Program-made: the position numbers and the translations under genes
Shown here: positions 9,421-17,261 of the stretch, in pieces
Numbering within the stretch: the first letter of the stretch is position 1
Layout of the letters: every line of letters starts with the position of its first letter
The notes under the pieces: generated by a model
Told to the model about the DNA's origin: nothing
The model's input: only the letters and a program-made list of their open reading frames with translations
Database searches by the model: none
NCBI GenBank assembly: GCA_003164045.1
Contig: PLRU01000032.1
Span: 5,464 to 69,463, forward strand
Source of the DNA: Candidatus Lustribacter telmatis
GTDB taxonomy: Bacteria; Vulcanimicrobiota; Vulcanimicrobiia; Vulcanimicrobiales; Vulcanimicrobiaceae
Length of the DNA stretch: 64,000 bases
Reading direction: 5' to 3'

Positions 9421-10248
9421 ATGACAGAGACACCCGTCGCCGGCCAGCGGGTTTACCGCCATTCGATCGCGGCCCGCGTGACGCACTGGGCGTGGACGCT
9501 CGCGATGCTGGTCCTCGTGATGAGCGGGCTGCAGATCTTTAACGCCGCTCCGTACCTCGATGCAAGCGATAAGAGCAATCCGGCGCGTCGCGTCTTGGCC
9601 TTCGACGGCGGCAAAACGCCCGCTGGGACGCCCGTCGGTACGACCACGATCTTCGGACACTCGTTCACCACCACGCACGTGCTCGGCTACACCGACGACG
9701 GCGCGGGCGGCGAAGAAGTGCGCGCATTTCCCGGCGCGCTGACGTTGCCGGCCACGCAAGATCTCGCCGATGGCCGCGTCTGGCATCTGTTCTTCGGCTG
9801 GGTACTGTTGATCGCGATCGTCGCGTACTTCATTCAAAGCGCGATCCGTAAGGATTTTCGCGAGCTGATCTTGCGACCATCAGACATTCCTAAGCTTTTG
9901 CCGATGCAGCTGTATTATTTCCGGTTGCGCAAAGAACCGCCGCCGCACGGTACGTACAACCCGTTGCAGAAGGCCGCCTACACGGTCGTGCTCTTCGTCT
10001 TCATTCCACTGATCATCCTGACCGGACTCGCGCTCTCGCCGGGCGTCGATGCGATATCGGGTCCCTTGGTCTGGCTCTTCGGCGGGCGGCAGTTCGCCCG
10101 GACGTGGCACTTCACGCTGATGTCGATCTTGATCGCGTACTTCTGCGTCCATATGATCTTGGTGTTTTCCACAGGTCCGTGGAATAACATCAAGTCGATG
10201 ATTACCGGTTGGTATAAACTCAAGGATCACGACGGGGTGGGCATATGA
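9421..10248 (+). CDS. Membrane cytochrome b/b6-like protein (cytochrome b561 domain)
   Basis: A 275-residue membrane protein with about four transmembrane helices: THWAWTLAMLVLVMSG, WHLFFGWVLLIAIVAYF, YTVVLFVFIPLIILTGL and WHFTLMSILIAYFCVHM. Candidate haem-ligand His residues sit at RHSIAARVTHW, VWHLFFGW, RTWHF and CVHM. This is the architecture of diheme cytochrome b subunits that pass electrons between quinones and periplasmic enzymes. A loop of about 80 residues separates helices 1 and 2. It overlaps the following molybdopterin oxidoreductase by 4 bp, so the two probably form a membrane-anchored redox complex. Confidence 0.85.
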   Translation: MTETPVAGQRVYRHSIAARVTHWAWTLAMLVLVMSGLQIFNAAPYLDASDKSNPARRVLAFDGGKTPAGTPVGTTTIFGHSFTTTHVLGYTDDGAGGEEVRAFPGALTLPATQDLADGRVWHLFFGWVLLIAIVAYFIQSAIRKDFRELILRPSDIPKLLPMQLYYFRLRKEPPPHGTYNPLQKAAYTVVLFVFIPLIILTGLALSPGVDAISGPLVWLFGGRQFARTWHFTLMSILIAYFCVHMILVFSTGPWNNIKSMITGWYKLKDHDGVGI

Positions 10249-10976
10249 AACGGCGGCTTTTCGTTGCATCGCTGAGTGCGAGCAGTCTGGTCGCATGCGG
10301 GCCGGTAAAGGAATCACTGACCAATACGTTTCACGGACCGCTCGACAGCGTCCAGGCCCTCAACCACGCGCTGATCGGAACGCGTGGCAGCGCACGGCTG
10401 TATAAGGAGTCCGACATCGACGCGATGTTCCGCGTCAACGGGCTCGACACGCCGAGCGACACGCGCTATGCCGACGCCGCCCGCGATAATTTCCGCGCCT
10501 ACCGGCTGCCGGTCGTGGGCCTCGTCGATCGTCCGCACACCTTCACGCTCGCCGAACTGCGTGCGATGCCGCAATTAGCGCAAATCACGCGTCACGATTG
10601 CGTCGAGGGCTGGAGCGTGATCGGGAAATTCGGCGGCGTTCCGCTCGCCACCATCCTCGCGATGGCGCAGCCGAAAAGCAACGCGCGCTATGTCATCTTC
10701 AGCTGCTTCGATAAAGACGAGTCGGGCACGGAGTACTACGAGTCGCTCGACCTGCACGAAGCCGCGCATCCGCAAACGCTGCTCGCCCTCGACCTCAACG
10801 ATAAACCGATCGACCCCGATCACGGCGCGCCGGTGCGCTTGCGCATTCCCACGCAGCTCGGCTACAAGAGCGCGAAGTGGGTACGCAAGATCGAACTCGC
10901 CGCGGCCTTCCCATCACCGCAGAGCAAAGGCGGCTATTGGGAAGACCAGGGCTACGAATGGTACGGCGGCATTTAG
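10245..10976 (+). CDS. Molybdopterin-dependent oxidoreductase (sulfite oxidase/MsrP fold), Tat-exported lipoprotein
   Basis: A 243-residue protein. The N-terminus MKRRLFVASLSASSLVACG combines a twin-arginine motif with a lipobox-like LVAC, suggesting Tat export of a folded cofactor enzyme and lipid anchoring. HDCVEGW is the molybdenum-ligand Cys motif of the sulfite-oxidase superfamily, and PVRLRIPTQLGYKSAKWV near the C-terminus matches the family's cofactor-binding end. It lacks the C-terminal dimerization domain of true sulfite oxidases, as MsrP-type enzymes do. Electrons would pass to or from the cytochrome b encoded just upstream. Substrate unknown: sulfoxide, sulfite and peptide methionine sulfoxide are all possible. 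Confidence 0.87.
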   Translation: MKRRLFVASLSASSLVACGPVKESLTNTFHGPLDSVQALNHALIGTRGSARLYKESDIDAMFRVNGLDTPSDTRYADAARDNFRAYRLPVVGLVDRPHTFTLAELRAMPQLAQITRHDCVEGWSVIGKFGGVPLATILAMAQPKSNARYVIFSCFDKDESGTEYYESLDLHEAAHPQTLLALDLNDKPIDPDHGAPVRLRIPTQLGYKSAKWVRKIELAAAFPSPQSKGGYWEDQGYEWYGGI

Positions 10977-11024
10977 TCCCGCGGCCCAGGGTTCGCTGAC
11001 AACTTATTACGAATGTAAGCCGTC

Positions 11025-11678
11025 ATGACATCAAGCGCGACTCTGCCGGCACCGGAGACGGCCTATGCTCGCAAGACGCGCGCACGGATTCTTGCGACGG
11101 CCGAGAAGCGCTTCAAGCACTACGGTTTCGCGAAGACCACGATCGTCGATATCGCCGATGACTGCGCGATGTCACACGCCAACGTTTACCGGTTCTTTCG
11201 TAACAAGACCGAGATCGTCGATGCGATTGCAGTGGGTTGGCTCGCGAAGATCGAGCGCGTCTGCGCCGACGTCGCCGAGCGGCCGCTGCCGGCCGCCCAA
11301 CGCCTCATCGAGTTCGTCGTCGAACTGCACCGCTGGAAGCGGCGCGAGCACTTGCGCGGTTCGCGCACGCACGAATTGCTGACGCTGGCGAGCTTCAACG
11401 GCCGGCCGTTCGTAAGCGCGCACCGGCACGTGCTCGCCGCGATTCTCGTGGACATCATCGAGGACGGCAACCGGCGCGGTGAGTTCGGGGCCGCCGACCC
11501 GCCGGCGCTAGCGCGCATCATCCAAGATGCCACGATGAAATTTTGCGATCCACGGCTGGTCGAGCAGTATCACGACGAGCCGCTCGAAGACCAAGCGCGC
11601 GCCTTGATGCACGTGATCGTCGATGGTTTGACCGCCGCCCGCGCCTCGACGCAGGCAGAGCGACGATTGGGAACGTAG
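11025..11678 (+). CDS. TetR/AcrR family transcriptional regulator
   Basis: A 217-residue regulator. The N-terminal helix-turn-helix is clear: ARILATAEKRFKHYGF, then TTIVDIADDCAMSHANVYRFF with the recognition helix, then RNKTEIVDAI. The remaining ~150 residues are a helical ligand-binding domain that is not conserved enough to name a ligand. It lies 48 bp after the oxidoreductase and 39 bp before an orphan substrate-binding protein, the likeliest target. A small TTAC-GAAT-GTAA inverted repeat at 11007-11018 just upstream of the start could be an operator but is short. Confidence 0.88.
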   Translation: MTSSATLPAPETAYARKTRARILATAEKRFKHYGFAKTTIVDIADDCAMSHANVYRFFRNKTEIVDAIAVGWLAKIERVCADVAERPLPAAQRLIEFVVELHRWKRREHLRGSRTHELLTLASFNGRPFVSAHRHVLAAILVDIIEDGNRRGEFGAADPPALARIIQDATMKFCDPRLVEQYHDEPLEDQARALMHVIVDGLTAARASTQAERRLGT

Positions 11679-11717
11679 CCGCATTTGACCCGGGCGGTCG
11701 GGTCAGGAGAAGATGAT

Positions 11718-12662
11718 ATGCTGTTTACTCGCCGTGCCTCTCTCGCCGCAATGACGAGCTTACTCGCTGCCGCTCGGCTGGGAGCCGCTGCTGAGGGCGC
11801 GGATCTGACGCCGCTCGCTTACGGGACGATGCTCGGCGACGCCGGGGCCGAGTCGTTTTATGCCTACGAGCAGGGCTATTTCAAGGACGCCGGGTTCGAC
11901 GCGAAACTCACGGTGCTCAACAACACGGCGTCGCTCGCGTCGGCGGTCGCCGGCGATTCGCTGGCGGTGGGTTTCGGCAGCTGCATTCCGATCGGGCGCG
12001 CGTTCTTGCGCGGGATCAATTTCAAGTACATCGCGCCGGCTTCCATCTACGACGGGCCGCCCACGCCCAACGTCGTGATGAGTGCCAAGAACGCGACCTA
12101 CACATCCGGCAAAGATCTCAACGGGCAAGTCGTCGCCGTCAACGGTCTCAACGACCTCACGCACTACGAGACGCTGGCGTGGCTCGATCAAACCGGCGGC
12201 GACCTCAAGCAGATTCGCGTGATCGAAATTCCGTTCCCCGAGATTCCGGTCGCGCTGGCACAGGGCCGCGTCGCCGCGGGCTCGCTCGCCGAACCGTTCA
12301 CGACCGCCGCGCTCGATACGTGTAAGGTCATCGGCGACGCCGCGGCACCGGTCGGCAAGCATTATCAAGTTACCGGCTGGTTCTGCAGCGAAGCGTGGCT
12401 GCAGAAGAATCCGGCCGACGGCAAGAAGCTCCAAGCGATGCTGCTGCAAACCGCGAAGTGGGCGAACGCGCACCACGCGCTCACTGCACCGATCCTCGCG
12501 AAGTACAATAAAGTCTCGGTCGAGGTCGCCATGAAGATGACGCGTTCGAAGTACGGCGAGACGAAGCCGCAGGCCGCGCTGCTTCAGCCGGTGCTCGACC
12601 TCGCTTCGAAATACGGCGACATGCCGCACGTGTCGGCCGCCGATTTGATCTGGAACGGCTGA
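11718..12662 (+). CDS. ABC transporter substrate-binding protein (NitT/TauT/SsuA-like)
   Basis: The 314-residue product starts MLFTRRASLAAM, a Tat-like or Sec signal peptide ending near GAAA. The mature protein has the type 2 periplasmic-binding fold of the nitrate/taurine/sulfonate group: AYEQGYFKDAGFDAKL, then GDSLAVGFGS, then GKDLNGQVVAVNGL and EPFTTAALD. ATG 11718 is chosen for the AGGAG at 11705-11709 and because the signal peptide begins there. No permease or ATPase gene is adjacent, so partners must be elsewhere or the protein has been re-used. Confidence 0.85.
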   Translation: MLFTRRASLAAMTSLLAAARLGAAAEGADLTPLAYGTMLGDAGAESFYAYEQGYFKDAGFDAKLTVLNNTASLASAVAGDSLAVGFGSCIPIGRAFLRGINFKYIAPASIYDGPPTPNVVMSAKNATYTSGKDLNGQVVAVNGLNDLTHYETLAWLDQTGGDLKQIRVIEIPFPEIPVALAQGRVAAGSLAEPFTTAALDTCKVIGDAAAPVGKHYQVTGWFCSEAWLQKNPADGKKLQAMLLQTAKWANAHHALTAPILAKYNKVSVEVAMKMTRSKYGETKPQAALLQPVLDLASKYGDMPHVSAADLIWNG

Positions 12663-12668
12663 CGGCCC

Positions 12669-13397
12669 GTGTCGACCGATCCGCTCAGCATCGGGCTTTC
12701 CGGCCTCGAAGCCTACAGCACGGAAATCGACGTTTCGGCGAACAACGTCGCCAACGTCGGAACGGCGGGCTTTCAAGGCCAGAGCGTCGAGTTCGAAAAT
12801 CTCTTTGCGGGCGCGAAGGCGCGCATCGTCGCGAACACGGCGGCCGGCGGGCTCGACCCGACCGGTATCGGCACGAACGTCGCGATTTCCGGCGCGGGCT
12901 TTTTCGTTCTGCAGGGGCCGCAGGGCAGTCCGATCTACACGCGCGCCGGCAACTTCATTCCAAGTGGAAACGGCCTGTTGGTCGATGCCGCATCCGGATT
13001 ACCGGTAACGAACGTCAACGGCGGTTCGATTGCGATTCCGGCCGGCGCAACGAACGTGTCGATCGGCGCGGACGGCACCGTGAGTGCGACGTTGCCGAAC
13101 GGTCAGCCGGCGACGCTAGGACGCGTGGCGCTCGCCGCGTTCCAAAATCCGGGCGGGCTGCTCCATACCGGCGGCGGCTATCAAGCGTCGGCCGATTCGG
13201 GCAACGTGCTGACCGGCGCTCCGGGTACGGCCGGTTACGGTTCGCTCGTCCCCGGTTTCCTCGAGAGTTCTAACGTCGATCTTGCCGATGAGTTCGTCAA
13301 GATGATCGCCGGTCAAGCGGCTTTCGCGGCAAACGCAAAAACGGTGCGCACCGGTGACGAGATGCTCAAAACCGTCATCGATATGGACGAAACCTAG
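12669..13397 (+). CDS. Flagellar hook/rod family protein (FlgE/FlgF/FlgG-like), orphan
   Basis: A 242-residue protein with the paired terminal signatures of axial flagellar proteins. The N-terminus is LSIGLSGLEAYSTEIDVSAN followed by NVANVGTAGFQG. The C-terminus contains FLESSNVDLADEFVKMI and QAAFAANAKTV. Between them is a hook-type middle domain (GAGFFVLQGPQGSPIYTRAGNF). Its size is closest to FlgF/FlgG rod proteins. GTG 12669 starts 6 bp after the binding-protein stop. No other flagellar gene is visible in the window, so whether it works in a flagellum cannot be said. It ends in a 4-bp convergent overlap. Confidence 0.85.
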   Translation: MSTDPLSIGLSGLEAYSTEIDVSANNVANVGTAGFQGQSVEFENLFAGAKARIVANTAAGGLDPTGIGTNVAISGAGFFVLQGPQGSPIYTRAGNFIPSGNGLLVDAASGLPVTNVNGGSIAIPAGATNVSIGADGTVSATLPNGQPATLGRVALAAFQNPGGLLHTGGGYQASADSGNVLTGAPGTAGYGSLVPGFLESSNVDLADEFVKMIAGQAAFAANAKTVRTGDEMLKTVIDMDET

Positions 13398-13852
13398 CCG
13401 CTTTCGGCCAAGCGGATCGTCGAAAACGGCTGGCCGGGAACCGAGCGTTTCCGCAGATGTGTCGGCGTTTCGGTGAGCATGATCTCGAGCGTGGGGTTGA
13501 CGTTCATTTCGATGAGATGACCGCCATACGCGTGAGCGCCGCGTTTCGCAACCACGACGTGCGCGTGCACTTGCGCCGCGCCGTCCTCGGTCGTCGCCAC
13601 GTCGCCGAGAACCGAGACGACCTCGACCTGTTCGTCGATGAGCGTCGGTTCGAACTCGCTCGTCGTGAAGTCGAACCAGCCGAGGATCGAGCGCGATGCG
13701 CCGCCGACGCCGCTGAACGAAGCGCCGCTGATGCCGGTTTCCTTTGCAAAGCGGCGCAGTTCCGTCATCGCCTCGTCGCCGGCGGCAAAAATCAACGCGT
13801 AGGTCGTGAAGCCTTCTTCATCCGTGAGCATGCGGTATTCCATGGCGGCCAT
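13394..13852 (-). CDS. PPC/DUF296-domain protein
   Basis: A 152-residue protein matching the PPC (DUF296) domain: AGDEAMTELRRFAKETGI, then GASFSGVGGASRSILGWFDF, then VHAHVVVAKRGAHAYGGHL. The HAHxxx...GGHL pattern holds conserved metal-binding His. In bacteria such single-domain proteins are trimeric and of unclear role; in plants the domain is linked to AT-hook DNA-binding proteins. ATG 13852 (MAAMEYRM) is used; ATG 13843 is nearly as good. Upstream in-frame sequence only shadows the transporter gene. Confidence 0.82.
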   Translation of the reverse strand: MAAMEYRMLTDEEGFTTYALIFAAGDEAMTELRRFAKETGISGASFSGVGGASRSILGWFDFTTSEFEPTLIDEQVEVVSVLGDVATTEDGAAQVHAHVVVAKRGAHAYGGHLIEMNVNPTLEIMLTETPTHLRKRSVPGQPFSTIRLAESG

Positions 13853-13866
13853 TCTACCACAGGCGG

Positions 13867-14763
13867 TTAGATGGGAACGCTCTCGGCGCTCGGCGCGACC
13901 TCGGCGGAGCGCTCGCGTTGGGCAAGCGCCAACCACACGCCCGCGACCACGAGCGCCGCGCCGATCAATTCGCGTGCGCCGAATGCCTCGTGCGCGACGA
14001 GGGCTCCGACCACGACGGCAATCACCGGAATGACGAGTGCGGAGAGTCCGACGATCCACGTTGCTAGCCGTTGCAAGAGCCAGTGATTGAGGTAAAACGC
14101 GACGCCCGAACCGAGGATCCCGAGATAGAGCGTCGCGAGGATCGGCGGAAGTGCTAGTGCGCTGTGCAGGTTGATCGGCGCGAAGAGTGCGCTCGCGGCC
14201 GTCATCACGACGCCGGCGATGAGCATGGCGGGCGGCAGCGTGCGAAACGGATCGCTGTGCACGTAGCGCTTCAAGTAGACGTTCGCGAACGACGAGAGCG
14301 CCGCGGCGAGCAGCGTCGCGAGGACGTAGATCAAAGCACCGCCTTCGCCGGTGAGCGAGATCGTAAGGACGCCGCCTAGCGCCAACACCGCACCGGCCAG
14401 CGTTTGCAGCGACACCGCTTCGCGCAGCATCAACGCACCGAGCCCGAAGATGAAGAACGGCATCGTTCCGAAGAGCACGGCGACGAGCCCCGAAGCGAGA
14501 TGCGTCTCGGCGAAGTACGTCAGCGCGTAGTTGCCGCCGAAGAGCGTCGCCGCGAGGACGAGCACGAGTTTGAGCGGCGGCTTCGCTCCATCTGCCGGAC
14601 GGACGAAAGCGCCGACGGCATACAGAAACGCCCCCGCGATGATGAAGCGGACGCCGGCTCCGCCCACCGGCGGCATACCCGTGAGGGCGACCTTGATGGC
14701 AAACCACGTGGTGCCCCAGATCGTGCACATGACGGCATAAGCAACGACGATCCGGGGGTTCAC
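13867..14763 (-). CDS. EamA/DMT-superfamily transporter
   Basis: A 298-residue membrane protein with about ten hydrophobic helices in two tandem EamA repeats. Repeat 1 includes AVMCTIWGTTWFAIKVAL and repeat 2 ends near GAALVVAGVWLALA. The Pro/Gly-rich helix ends (GMPPVGGAGVRF) are typical. DMT transporters export amino acids, metabolites or drugs. GTG 14763 sits immediately after the stop of the carboxylase beta gene and is chosen because the first helix begins five residues later. Co-transcription with the carboxylase is likely. Substrate unknown. Confidence 0.87.
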   Translation of the reverse strand: MNPRIVVAYAVMCTIWGTTWFAIKVALTGMPPVGGAGVRFIIAGAFLYAVGAFVRPADGAKPPLKLVLVLAATLFGGNYALTYFAETHLASGLVAVLFGTMPFFIFGLGALMLREAVSLQTLAGAVLALGGVLTISLTGEGGALIYVLATLLAAALSSFANVYLKRYVHSDPFRTLPPAMLIAGVVMTAASALFAPINLHSALALPPILATLYLGILGSGVAFYLNHWLLQRLATWIVGLSALVIPVIAVVVGALVAHEAFGARELIGAALVVAGVWLALAQRERSAEVAPSAESVPI

Positions 14764-14764
14764 C

Positions 14765-16348
14765 CTACATGCGAAAGATGCCGAACGTCGTTGGTTGCGG
14801 CGGCGCATACCGGGCGGCCGCAAGTCCGAGCGCGAGGACCTCACGCGTATCGGCGGGATCGATGATGCCGTCGTCCCACAACCGGGCGGTAGCGTAGTAC
14901 GGGTTGCCTTCGGTTTCGTATTTCGCGAGGATCGGCGCCTTGAATGCGGCCTGCGCTGCCGCATCGAGCGGCGTGCCTTTGGCTTTGTCGGCCTCCATGC
15001 GCACGGTGAGCAGGGTGGAGGCCGCCTGTTCGCCGCCCATCACCGAAATGCGCGCGTTCGGCCACATCCAGAGCTGGTTCGGCGAAAAGGCGCGGCCGCA
15101 CATGCCGTAGTTGCCCGCGCCGAAGCTGCCGCCGATGACGACCGTAAATTTCGGGACGTTGGCGCTCGCAACGGCCGTGACGAGTTTCGCGCCGTCCTTG
15201 GCGATGCCGCCGCGTTCGTATTCTTTGCCGACCATGAATCCGGTGATGTTCTGCAAGAACACGAGCGGCGTGCCGCGTCGCGCGCAGAGTTCGATGAAGT
15301 GCGCGCCCTTGAGCGCGCTCTCGCTGAAGAGGATGCCGTTGTTCGCGATGATGCCGGCCGGATGTCCGTCGATGTGCGCGAACCCGCACACGAGCGTCGT
15401 GCCGTAGCGGGACTTGAACTCGGCGAACGCGGACCCATCAACGATGCACGCGATGATGTCGCGCACGTCGTAGGCCTGCCGCGCATCGACGGGCACGATG
15501 CCGTAGATCGCTTCGCGCGCCTTCTGCGGCGGGCGCGGAGCTTGGCGCGGCCACGCATCGTGCGCCCGCACGTTGGCGTGTGCGACGGCTTCGCGAACGA
15601 GTCCGAGCGCGTGTTCGTCATCGACGGCGAGGTGATCGGCCACGCCGGAAATGCGCGTGTGCACGTCGGCGCCGCCCAACTCTTCGGCCGTGACGATCTC
15701 GCCCGTTGCCGCTTGCACGAGCGGCGGCCCACCGAGGAAGATCGTGCCGTTGCCCTCGACGATGATCGCTTCGTCCGACATCGCCGGCACGTACGCGCCG
15801 CCGGCCGTACACGACCCCATCACGGCCGCGATCTGCGGAATGCCGGCCGCCGACATGCGCGCTTGGTTGTAGAAGATGCGCCCGAAGTGATCGCGGTCGG
15901 GAAACACGTCGGCCTGCAGCGGCAGAAACGCGCCGCCCGAATCGACGAGATAGATGCACGGCAGATGGTTCTGCGCGGCGATCTCTTGCGCGCGCAGATG
16001 CTTCTTGACGGTCATCGGATAGTACGTTCCGCCCTTGACCGTGGCGTCGTTTGCGACGATCGCGCAGGGCGTACCGCTCACGATGCCGATACCGGTGACG
16101 ATGCCGGCCGACGGCGCGCCGTCGTCGTACATGCCATTGGCCGCGAGAGCGGAGAATTCAAGGAAGGGCGAACCGGGGTCGACGAGCCGGTCGATCCGCT
16201 CGCGCGCGGTGAATTTGCCGCGCTTGCGGTGGCGCTCGAGGGCCGCTTTCCCGCCGCCCTCGCGCACGCGCGCCAGCTGCGCACGCAGCTCCTCGACGAG
16301 GGCGCGCATCGCGGCGGCATTTCGATCGTCCGACGGCTTCGTCGTCAT
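14765..16348 (-). CDS. liuB: Acyl-CoA carboxylase beta subunit (carboxyltransferase), methylcrotonyl-CoA type
   Basis: A 527-residue carboxyltransferase of the crotonase superfamily. [20 protein letters not shown] is the family opening motif. The N-half binds acyl-CoA ([20 protein letters not shown]). [26 protein letters not shown] and [15 protein letters not shown] are characteristic of MccB/LiuB rather than of PccB or AccD. It moves carboxyl from biotin on the alpha subunit (6661-8526) to 3-methylcrotonyl-CoA. ATG 16348 gives the usual length. It is about 6 kb from the alpha-subunit operon, on the same strand, with oppositely oriented genes between. Confidence 0.93.
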   Translation of the reverse strand: MTTKPSDDRNAAAMRALVEELRAQLARVREGGGKAALERHRKRGKFTARERIDRLVDPGSPFLEFSALAANGMYDDGAPSAGIVTGIGIVSGTPCAIVANDATVKGGTYYPMTVKKHLRAQEIAAQNHLPCIYLVDSGGAFLPLQADVFPDRDHFGRIFYNQARMSAAGIPQIAAVMGSCTAGGAYVPAMSDEAIIVEGNGTIFLGGPPLVQAATGEIVTAEELGGADVHTRISGVADHLAVDDEHALGLVREAVAHANVRAHDAWPRQAPRPPQKAREAIYGIVPVDARQAYDVRDIIACIVDGSAFAEFKSRYGTTLVCGFAHIDGHPAGIIANNGILFSESALKGAHFIELCARRGTPLVFLQNITGFMVGKEYERGGIAKDGAKLVTAVASANVPKFTVVIGGSFGAGNYGMCGRAFSPNQLWMWPNARISVMGGEQAASTLLTVRMEADKAKGTPLDAAAQAAFKAPILAKYETEGNPYYATARLWDDGIIDPADTREVLALGLAAARYAPPQPTTFGIFRM

Positions 16349-16427
16349 GCATCGAGCGGTTGCCGTGCAGGAGCGGCGGCCCCTCCCGCGGGACGGTCCC
16401 GGTACCGCTTTCCGGAGGACGTGACCG

Positions 16428-17195
16428 ATGCCGCGCGTTTGGGACAAGTTCATCACTGACAAGGATCGCGCCGTGTATGCGGGCACCGGCTACGGCGCAC
16501 GCACCGGCTACGGCGCGCGCCCGGCCGTACTCGTGGTCGACGTCAACTACAACTTCACCGGCGATCGCGATATGCCGATCGTCGAGTCGATCAAGACCTG
16601 GCGCAACAGTTGCGGCGACGCCGGCTGGGCCGCGATCCCGCCGACGCAGCGGCTCTTAGCCGCCGCGCGCGACCGGCAGATTCCGGTCTTCTTTTCGACC
16701 GGCATCGATTCGCGGCCCGACCTCTTCGATCAAGGCGGCTGGGCGTTCAAAAACAGCCGCAGCCGTGAGAGCCTCCCCGTCGTCCGTCCGCAAACGGCCG
16801 TCCGCGGCAACGACATCGTGCGCGAGATCGCGCCGCAGCCGCACGAGATCCTCATCGAGAAAATCAAGCCCAGCGCGTTTCACGGCACGCCGCTGCTCGG
16901 CTATTTGATCGACCTCGGCATCGACACGCTCATCGTCACCGGAACCACGACGTCGGGCTGCGTGCGCGCGAGCGTACTCGATGCGTTTTCGCAGAACTAC
17001 AAGATCACGATCGTCGAAGACTGCACGTTCGACCGCTTCGAGAGCTCGCACGCGATCAATCTGTTCGACATGCACTGCAAGTACTGCGACGTGATGCCGC
17101 TCGACGACGTCACGGCCTACTTCGATACGCTCGAACGCGGACTCTACGCGAACCGGATCGCGTTCCCGCCCGCAGCGGTGCCCGTTCCGGCGTAA
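16428..17195 (+). CDS. Isochorismatase/N-carbamoylsarcosine-amidase family cysteine hydrolase
   Basis: A 255-residue cysteine hydrolase. The catalytic triad is readable: Asp in [14 protein letters not shown], Lys in [11 protein letters not shown] and nucleophile Cys in [16 protein letters not shown]. The family includes isochorismatase, nicotinamidase, N-carbamoylsarcosine amidase and maleamate amidohydrolase; the extended N-terminus ([12 protein letters not shown]) resembles the last two. Maleamate amidohydrolase would fit a nicotinate-type pathway, but the candidate island for that is about 40 kb away. A perfect heptad-like TGYGAR duplication lies at residues 20-31. It diverges from the carboxylase beta gene. 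Confidence 0.85.
   Translation: MPRVWDKFITDKDRAVYAGTGYGARTGYGARPAVLVVDVNYNFTGDRDMPIVESIKTWRNSCGDAGWAAIPPTQRLLAAARDRQIPVFFSTGIDSRPDLFDQGGWAFKNSRSRESLPVVRPQTAVRGNDIVREIAPQPHEILIEKIKPSAFHGTPLLGYLIDLGIDTLIVTGTTTSGCVRASVLDAFSQNYKITIVEDCTFDRFESSHAINLFDMHCKYCDVMPLDDVTAYFDTLERGLYANRIAFPPAAVPVPA
16485..16520 (+). repeat. Two tandem 18-bp units inside the cysteine hydrolase gene
   Basis: ACCGGCTACGGCGCACGC at 16485-16502 is repeated at 16503-16520 with one change (A to G), encoding TGYGAR twice. It is in frame and adds six residues upstream of the first beta strand. Confidence 0.9.
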
Positions 17196-17261
17196 ACGCC
17201 GAATGTAAGCGCGGTTAGAATCGGGCGGAAACGAGAGACGCCGGGGCCGCTCGGCGGTATC

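Noticed and set aside
11011-11020. GAATGTAAGC upstream of tetR, identical at 17201-17210 upstream of DUF1800
   Set aside because: A 10-base match is expected by chance fairly often in 64 kb; no symmetry common to both sites.
14795-16459. 554-codon plus-strand frame
   Set aside because: Antisense shadow of the carboxylase beta gene, which has full family motifs on the minus strand.
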